From a bacterium (lineage in GTDB: Bacteria > Edwardsbacteria > AC1 > EtOH8), in assembly GCA_030655055.1 (NCBI GenBank), contig JAURWH010000046.1, positions 1 to 41,621 on the forward strand: a DNA stretch of 41,621 nt. The letters run 5' to 3'. Below the pieces are notes generated by a model that saw only the letters and a program-made list of their open reading frames with translations, had not been told where the DNA came from and did not search any database. A program made the translations under genes and the position numbers. This document shows positions 37,583-41,621 of the stretch, piece by piece; within the stretch, counting starts at the first letter, position 1; every line of letters starts with the position of its first letter.

Positions 37583-37635
37583 AAAAAAAGCAGGTGGCCG
37601 CTGCATTTGTCTGATGATTAAAGCAATGCACGGCC
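37583..37635 (-). terminator. Attenuator-like hairpin 2 between rplL and rpoB
   Basis: On the minus strand GGCCG-TGCATT (37625-37635) pairs with AATGCA-GCGGCC (37596-37607) around a loop of about 17 bases, with one bulge. ACCTGC and seven Ts (37583-37589) follow. It lies about 75 bases ahead of the rpoB start and would terminate part of the transcripts. Confidence 0.6.
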
Positions 37636-37638
37636 GCC

Positions 37639-37710
37639 AAAAAAGCAGCGTTTGACGGAGCCTTAAAATGTTTCCGCAGCACCGCAGCCGCAGATGGCCC
37701 CCTCAAACGC
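37639..37710 (-). terminator. Attenuator-like hairpin 1 between rplL and rpoB
   Basis: On the minus strand GCGTTTGAGGGGGCC (37696-37710) pairs with GGCTCCGTCAAACGC (37648-37662) with two mismatches in 15, around a 33-base loop. TGC and six Ts (37639-37644) follow. It is the first of two consecutive terminator-like structures in this gap. A third, smaller hairpin TGCGGCA/TGCCGCA lies at 37733-37751. Confidence 0.6.
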
Positions 37711-37798
37711 CGTTCAAGATATATATCTTTCCTGCGGCAACCACTGCCGCAAAAAGTTTGGCTATGTTTTTACTGGATGTTATTAAGGATGCTGTTTT

Positions 37799-38173
37799 TT
37801 ACTTGAGTTCCACCACGGCTCCGGCCGCTTCCAGGGTGGCTTTGATCTTCTGGGCCTCGTCCTTGGTCACGCCCTCTTTGACCGGCTTGGGGGCGCCTTC
37901 CACCAGGTCCTTGGCTTCCTTCAGGCCCAGGTTGGTGATCCCGCGGACTTCCTTGATCACCTGGATCTTCTTGTCTCCGCCGGAGACCAGCACCACGTCA
38001 AAAGAGGTCTTCTCTTCGGCCGGGGCGGCGGCGGCTCCGCCGGCTGCGGCTGCGGCCACCGGGGCGGCGGCCTTGACGCCGAATTTTTCTTCCAGGGACT
38101 TGACCAGCTCAGCCAGCTCCAGCACCGTCATCTGCTCGATGGCTTCCATTACGACTTGTTTCTTGTCCGACAT
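37799..38173 (-). CDS. rplL: 50S ribosomal protein L7/L12
   Basis: L7/L12 forms the multimeric stalk that recruits translation factors. The start at 38173 ([20 protein letters not shown]) has AAAGGAG ten bases upstream; a longer frame from 38233 runs through hairpin DNA and is rejected. The 124 residues have the dimerisation domain, an Ala-rich hinge ([18 protein letters not shown]) and the C-terminal domain [28 protein letters not shown]. It is followed by attenuator-like hairpins, fitting its need for higher expression than rpoBC. Confidence 0.98.
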   Translation of the reverse strand: MSDKKQVVMEAIEQMTVLELAELVKSLEEKFGVKAAAPVAAAAAGGAAAAPAEEKTSFDVVLVSGGDKKIQVIKEVRGITNLGLKEAKDLVEGAPKPVKEGVTKDEAQKIKATLEAAGAVVELK

Positions 38174-38217
38174 TTCCTTTTGCTCCTTTATTTGCTCTTT
38201 AATTAATTTTCGGTTTT

Positions 38218-38247
38218 GCCGCCGTAGCGGCACCCCGCCATAGGCGG
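38218..38247. repeat. Two adjacent short GC hairpins between rplJ and rplL
   Basis: GCCGCCGTAGCGGC (38218-38231) and CCGCCATAGGCGG (38235-38247) each form a short stem with a 3-base loop. They occupy the 103-base rplJ-rplL gap, with no T-tract on the minus strand close by. They may be a dispersed repeat or an mRNA-stabilising structure separating the two stalk genes. Confidence 0.5.
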
Positions 38248-38276
38248 TGGTATTGTTTTTTATAGGAACCGGGTTT

Positions 38277-38801
38277 TTAGGACTGGGCTTCCTTTTGCTT
38301 GGCGATGGCGTCCACCGTGCCCACTATTTTCTGCAGTACTCCGCCCAGGACCCCGACAAACGAGGAGATGGGAGCCTGGAGCCCGGCCAGCACCATGGAG
38401 AGAAGCACTTCCCGGGAAGGAAGCAGGGCCAGCTGTTTGACCTCGCTGGGACTGACCACCTTGCCTTCGATCAGGCCGATCTTGACCGTAGGCTTGTTGC
38501 CCTCCTTGGCGAACTCGGTCAGGATCTTGGCCGGGATGATGGCGTCTTTCAGTCCGAAGGCCAGTCCGGTGGGGCCGGTCAGGTAGTCGGCCAGCATCTC
38601 GTATCCGGCGTTCTTGGCGGCCAGCTTGGCCAGGGTGTTCTTGGCCACCCGGTATTCCACCGAGGCTTCCCGCAGTTTTTTGCGCAGTTCGGTGGCCTGG
38701 GGAACGTTCAGACCGGTAAAATCGGTAAGATAGACCGATTTGGCGGTCTTCATTTTCTCGGTCAGTTCCAGGACCTTTTGTTCTTTATCTGTTTTTGGCA
38801 T
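38277..38801 (-). CDS. rplJ: 50S ribosomal protein L10
   Basis: L10 anchors the L7/L12 dimers to 23S rRNA. The 174 residues start [20 protein letters not shown] and contain [40 protein letters not shown] and the C-terminal helix that binds L12 dimers. It begins 10 bases after rplA, so the long L10-binding leader found upstream of E. coli rplJ is absent. Autoregulation, if any, must use another site. Confidence 0.98.
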   Translation of the reverse strand: MPKTDKEQKVLELTEKMKTAKSVYLTDFTGLNVPQATELRKKLREASVEYRVAKNTLAKLAAKNAGYEMLADYLTGPTGLAFGLKDAIIPAKILTEFAKEGNKPTVKIGLIEGKVVSPSEVKQLALLPSREVLLSMVLAGLQAPISSFVGVLGGVLQKIVGTVDAIAKQKEAQS

Positions 38802-38811
38802 TTTAATTATC

Positions 38812-39513
38812 TCACTTTCCTAAAGCCGACAGTTCGGTAAGGGCGACCCTGACCCCCGGGCTCATGGTGGAGGAAATGGATACGCTTTCTATGTAGGTGC
38901 CCTTAAGCGATGAAGGCCTGGCCTTAACTATCTCGGACAGCAGCGTATTGATGTTATCCACCAGTTTGGAATTGTCAAAGGATTTCTTTCCCACCGCCAC
39001 ATGGAGGTTGGAGTTCTTGTCCACCCGGTATTCTATCTTTCCGGCCTTGGCTTCCTTGACCGCCTTGGCCAGATCAAAGGTCACGGTCCCGGTCTTGGGG
39101 TTGGGCATCAGCCCCCGCACCCCCAGGATCTTGCCCAGCCGGCCCACCTGGCTCATCATGTCCGGAGTGGCTATGGCCACGTCAAAATCGGTCCAGCCTT
39201 CCGAAACCTTCTTGATCAGGTCGTCGCTGCCGGCGAAATCGGCCCCGGCCGCTGTGGCTTCGGCTTCCTTTTCGCCCTTTGCAAACACCAGCACCCTCAT
39301 TTTCTTGCCGGTGCCGTGGGGCAGGATCACAGTTCCCCGCAGGTTCTGATCGGCCTTCTTGGGGTCCAGTTCCATTTTGATCGAGACCTCAAAAGCCTCG
39401 TCAAACTTGGCGTAAGCCATCTGCTTTACCGCCTCCACCGCTTCGGCCACGGTGTAGGTCTTGGTCAGGTCTGTTTTCTGGGCTGCCAGATTGTACTTTT
39501 TCCCTCGGTCCAT
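38812..39513 (-). CDS. rplA: 50S ribosomal protein L1
   Basis: L1 forms the mobile stalk at the E site and in E. coli represses its own operon. The 233 residues contain [63 protein letters not shown] and the C-terminal [26 protein letters not shown] lies about six bases ahead of the ATG. A 182-base gap separates it from rplK, longer than usual. Confidence 0.98.
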   Translation of the reverse strand: MDRGKKYNLAAQKTDLTKTYTVAEAVEAVKQMAYAKFDEAFEVSIKMELDPKKADQNLRGTVILPHGTGKKMRVLVFAKGEKEAEATAAGADFAGSDDLIKKVSEGWTDFDVAIATPDMMSQVGRLGKILGVRGLMPNPKTGTVTFDLAKAVKEAKAGKIEYRVDKNSNLHVAVGKKSFDNSKLVDNINTLLSEIVKARPSSLKGTYIESVSISSTMSPGVRVALTELSALGK

Positions 39514-39695
39514 TTTCCTCCTTCCTGGTTCTAAGCGGCGCCCTTAGCTTGGTGCATGAGAATTTGTTATTTGAAAACTTGTGAACCCCGACTATGGCTC
39601 CTGAATCCCCCGATTTCCCCTTTTTCAAATTGCCCATCAACCAAGGCGGTGCGCCTCCCAGCGTTATGTTTATATATGCCCTGTTTATAAAGTGT
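39514..39695 (-). other. Long rplK-rplA gap with small palindromes
   Basis: The 182 bases hold no supported gene. On the minus strand a GGCG-CAC-CGCC mini-hairpin lies near 39650 and a CTAAG...CTTAG stem encloses GC-rich sequence near 39540, just ahead of the rplA ribosome binding site. The latter could affect rplA initiation. In most bacteria rplK and rplA are a few bases apart. Confidence 0.45.
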
Positions 39696-40121
39696 CTATC
39701 CGGAAATATCGATGCCCATGCTGCGGGCTGTTCCCTTTACCAGCCTCATGGCGGCTTCCACCGAAGCGGCGTTCAGGTCCACCATTTTCTTCTGGGCGAT
39801 CTCCTTCACCTGGGCCTCGGTGACCTTGCCCACCTTGTTGCGGTTGGGCACGCCCGAGCCCTTGGCCAGCCCGGCCGCCTTCTTCAGCAGCACCGCGGCC
39901 GGCGGGGTCTTTAGGATGAAGCTGAAGCTCCGGTCCTTGTAGATGGTGATCAGGCAGGGAATGATCAGCCCGTCCTGTCCCTGGGTGCGGGCGTTGAACT
40001 GTTTGCAGAATTCCGGGATGTTGGCTCCGTGCTGGCCCAAGGCCGGCCCTACCGGGGGTGCAGGATTGGCCTGCCCGGCCGGGATCTGCAGTTTTACCAG
40101 GGCGGATACTATTTTTGCCAT
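39696..40121 (-). CDS. rplK: 50S ribosomal protein L11
   Basis: L11 binds the GTPase-associated centre of 23S rRNA and is needed for RelA activation and thiostrepton binding. The 141 residues contain [36 protein letters not shown] and [20 protein letters not shown], ending [12 protein letters not shown]. The length is exactly typical. It follows nusG after 83 bases that carry a GC-rich hairpin. Confidence 0.98.
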   Translation of the reverse strand: MAKIVSALVKLQIPAGQANPAPPVGPALGQHGANIPEFCKQFNARTQGQDGLIIPCLITIYKDRSFSFILKTPPAAVLLKKAAGLAKGSGVPNRNKVGKVTEAQVKEIAQKKMVDLNAASVEAAMRLVKGTARSMGIDISG

Positions 40122-40151
40122 AAGGGTTTATCTCTCTTTTTAAAAATACTT

Positions 40152-40198
40152 GGCGTCCGGGCAGAAGCAATTCCTTTAAAAGGGAAAGCCGGGGCGCC
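40152..40198 (-). promoter_or_regulatory. GC-rich leader hairpin between nusG and rplK
   Basis: On the minus strand GGCGCCCCGGC (40188-40198) pairs imperfectly with GCCCGGACGCC (40152-40162) around a loop containing the palindrome CCTTTTAAAGG. It sits about 30 bases before the rplK start, where E. coli L1 binds to repress the L11 operon. No L1 consensus was confirmed; a T5 run follows. Confidence 0.5.
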
Positions 40199-40204
40199 TA
40201 AAAG

Positions 40205-40729
40205 TTATATTTCGTTGATCTGTATGAAATCCAGTTCCACCGGGGTGGTCCGGCCGAAGATGGTGACCATCACCTTGACCTTGCCGTGCTGTTTGTCCAC
40301 TTCGTTGATGATCCCGGTGAAGTTGGCAAAGGGCCCGTCCACTATCTTCACCGAGTCGCCGGCATGGAACGGGATGTCTGCCGGGCCCGCCACCTTGGTT
40401 CCGTCTATCCGGGCCAGCAGCCGGGCGGCCTCGGCGCTTCTCATGGCCTGGGGCTTGCGGCGTGAGCCCAGGAAGCTGGTGACCCCGGGGGTGGACGACA
40501 CCGCGTTCCAGACGTCGTCGGTCAGGTCCATCTCCACCATCAGATAGCTGGGATAAAGCTGCTTGGCGGTGGTCTTGCGCTTGCCGTGCTTGATCTCGGT
40601 TATTTCCTCGGTGGGGATAAGCACCCGGCCCAGCTTGTCCTGCAGTCCCAGCCTTTGGGCCGACGACTCCAAGGCCGACTTGACCCGGTTTTCGTGCCCG
40701 GAGTATGTATGAATTACGTACCAGCGCAT
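40205..40729 (-). CDS. nusG: Transcription termination/antitermination factor NusG
   Basis: NusG binds RNA polymerase clamp helices and couples transcription to Rho or the ribosome. The 174 residues start MRWYVIHTYSGHENRVKSAL (NGN domain) and contain YPSYLMVEMDLTDDVWNAVSSTPGVTSFLG. The C-terminal KOW domain is at PFHAGDSVKIVDGPFANFTGIINEVD. Length and position after secE are standard. Confidence 0.98.
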   Translation of the reverse strand: MRWYVIHTYSGHENRVKSALESSAQRLGLQDKLGRVLIPTEEITEIKHGKRKTTAKQLYPSYLMVEMDLTDDVWNAVSSTPGVTSFLGSRRKPQAMRSAEAARLLARIDGTKVAGPADIPFHAGDSVKIVDGPFANFTGIINEVDKQHGKVKVMVTIFGRTTPVELDFIQINEI

Positions 40730-40756
40730 TTTTGGTGCTTATGCCTTAATTTATTA

Positions 40757-40942
40757 TTAACCCAGGATCACTGTGATCAGCCGGGTAAGCCCCTGGTCCA
40801 CCAGGGCTATGAACACCGTGACCACCAGCGAGACCACTATCACCACCATGGTGGACTGCGTCAGTTCCTCGCGGCTGGGCCAGCTGACCTTGGCAAACTC
40901 GGCCTTGGTATCGATGAAAAACTGTAATATTTTTTTGAACAT
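40757..40942 (-). CDS. secE: Preprotein translocase subunit SecE (short form)
   Basis: SecE clamps SecY in the membrane. The 61-residue protein is the short single-helix form: an amphipathic segment with the conserved AEFAKVSWPSREEL, then one membrane helix (TMVVIVVSLVVTVFIALVDQG). The three-helix E. coli type is excluded. It lies between tRNA-Trp and nusG, the usual place, with nusG 27 bases downstream. Confidence 0.97.
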   Translation of the reverse strand: MFKKILQFFIDTKAEFAKVSWPSREELTQSTMVVIVVSLVVTVFIALVDQGLTRLITVILG

Positions 40943-41080
40943 CTCTGCTGCTCCTAAACCCGGTTGGTCCGGGGTTTTTTAAAATGCCTGTGCCCGGCGT
41001 ATTGAGATATTGATTCCCTTTGTCCGGATCCCGGGTCTGTCATTCTTTCAGTCCCCGGCTCCTGAAATTTTCTGTCAAAG

Positions 41081-41157
41081 TGGCAGGCCAGGAGGGACTT
41101 GAACCCCCAGCATCCGGTTTTGGAGACCGGCGCTCTACCAATTGGAGCTACTGGCCT
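41081..41157 (-). tRNA. tRNA-Trp (CCA anticodon)
   Basis: On the minus strand the gene begins AGGCCAGTAGCTCCAATTGG, with acceptor stem AGGCCAG/CTGGCCT. The anticodon stem-loop CCGGTCTCCAAAACCGG carries the CCA anticodon. The T arm has GGGGGTTCAAGTCCCTCC. Discriminator G is followed by an encoded CCA (41081-41083). tRNA-Trp between rpmG and secE is a common bacterial arrangement, which supports the call. Confidence 0.97.
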
Positions 41158-41178
41158 ATACCAAAATCTTTAAGGGAA

Positions 41179-41328
41179 TTACTTGGTCTCCTTGTGGGCA
41201 GTATGCTTTTTGCAAAAACGGCAGTATTTCTTGAACTCGGCCCGGTCCGGATGCTTGCGCTTGTTCTTGGTGGTGGTGTAATTCCGGCGCTTGCAGGGCA
41301 CGCAGGCAATGGTGACTATTTCTCGCAT
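41179..41328 (-). CDS. rpmG: 50S ribosomal protein L33 (zinc-binding form)
   Basis: The 49-residue protein reads [49 protein letters not shown]. The CVPC and CRFC pairs form the zinc ribbon of the C+ form. It lies between tuf copy 2 and tRNA-Trp, the standard neighbourhood. The reading frame is short but its ends, motifs and context leave no doubt. Confidence 0.97.
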   Translation of the reverse strand: MREIVTIACVPCKRRNYTTTKNKRKHPDRAEFKKYCRFCKKHTAHKETK

Positions 41329-41420
41329 TTTACAACCTATTACATAAAGTATTTTTTATTAGGAACCCATGAACCCACGAATTTTTCCTGTTTTCCTGGT
41401 TTCCTTATTGATGCCTGTGA

Positions 41421-41621
41421 TTAGTCGGGGAGGATCTCGGTGACGGTTCCAGCGCCCACGGTCCGGCCGCCCTCGCGGATGGCGAACTTCAGGCCCTTCT
41501 CCATGGCGATCGGGGTCAACAGCTCGCCCTCGATGGTCACGTTGTCGCCGGGCTTGATCATCTCCACCCCCTTGGGCAGCGCCAGGTTCCCGGTGACGTC
41601 GGTGGTTATAAAAAAGAACTG
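41421..41621 (-). CDS. tuf: Elongation factor Tu, copy 2 (C-terminal 66 codons, cut by window edge)
   Basis: The visible end ([20 protein letters not shown]...EILPD) is the end of EF-Tu domain 3. Over the same 201 bases it differs from copy 1 at about 13 positions, with three amino-acid changes: Arg to Ile in FRTTD, Ser to Ala in NLSLP and Met to Lys in MIMPGD. The reading frame and stop are intact. It is followed 92 bases later by rpmG. Position ahead of rpmG-trnW-secE-nusG is the common place for a second tuf. Confidence 0.95.
   Translation of the reverse strand, partial: QFFFITTDVTGNLALPKGVEMIKPGDNVTIEGELLTPIAMEKGLKFAIREGGRTVGAGTVTEILPD

Noticed and set aside
38174-38233. A 20-residue N-terminal extension of L7/L12
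   Set aside because: The extension reads through GC hairpin DNA and AT-rich leader; the family start MSDKKQ and an AAAGGAG site support 38173.
39594-39640. A possible tRNA-like T arm (GGGGTTCACAAG) in the rplK-rplA gap
   Set aside because: No acceptor, D or anticodon stem can be built around it.

Overview
The window is one long, almost entirely minus-strand stretch of bacterial core translation and transcription genes, at roughly 58-60% GC by eye. It carries the tuf-rpmG-tRNA(Trp)-secE-nusG-rplKAJL-rpoBC block, the str block (rpsL, rpsG, fusA, tuf), and the full S10, spc and alpha blocks ending at rplQ. All follow the ancestral bacterial order. Several traits point to a bacterium outside Proteobacteria and Bacteroidetes: strong AGGAGG-type ribosome binding sites, short one-helix SecE, zinc-type S14, zinc Cys motifs in S4, L24, L33 and L36, a Cys4 lid in adenylate kinase, a long spc operon containing adk-map-infA-rpmJ, and two tuf copies. 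An uncultured candidate lineage is plausible, but I cannot place it without a marker tree.

Layout from low to high coordinates (transcription runs from high to low). 1-5294 is an accessory flank: thiL (cut by the window edge), a nitrilase-family amidohydrolase, ychF, an Eis-like acetyltransferase, a two-helix membrane protein and a secreted GHL10-type glycosidase-like protein. A strong terminator at 5352-5395 closes the ribosomal supercluster. 5417-12795 holds the alpha and distal spc genes (rplQ, rpoA, rpsD, rpsK, rpsM, rpmJ, infA, map, adk, secY, rplO, rpmD). 12861-21976 holds the proximal spc and S10 genes (rpsE to rpsJ). 22071-26649 is the str block with tuf copy 1. 27107-29514 is an AT-rich type II restriction-modification pair of the BsuBI/PstI family. 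29676-41328 is rpoC, rpoB, rplL, rplJ, rplA, rplK, nusG, secE, tRNA-Trp and rpmG. The 3' end of a second tuf gene runs off the right edge.

The main departure from a textbook arrangement is the restriction-modification cassette between rpoC and rpsL. It has a near-consensus promoter, is bracketed by two intrinsic terminators, and is followed by a separate promoter that restarts transcription for rpsL. Second, the normally compact ribosomal operons are interrupted by dispersed imperfect palindromic repeats. Three copies of a CCACAAAG-type element are recognisable (two of them inside the r-protein operon), plus a GACAGGATT-type element and several short GC palindromes. Third, the rplL-rpoB gap holds two consecutive terminator-like hairpins, each followed by a CTGC-T6/7 tract, which look like a tandem attenuator setting the L7/L12 to RNA polymerase ratio. 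Fourth, the partial second EF-Tu differs from copy 1 at three of 66 residues, one of them equivalent to E. coli Arg333. All functional statements come from motif reading; no database search was run.
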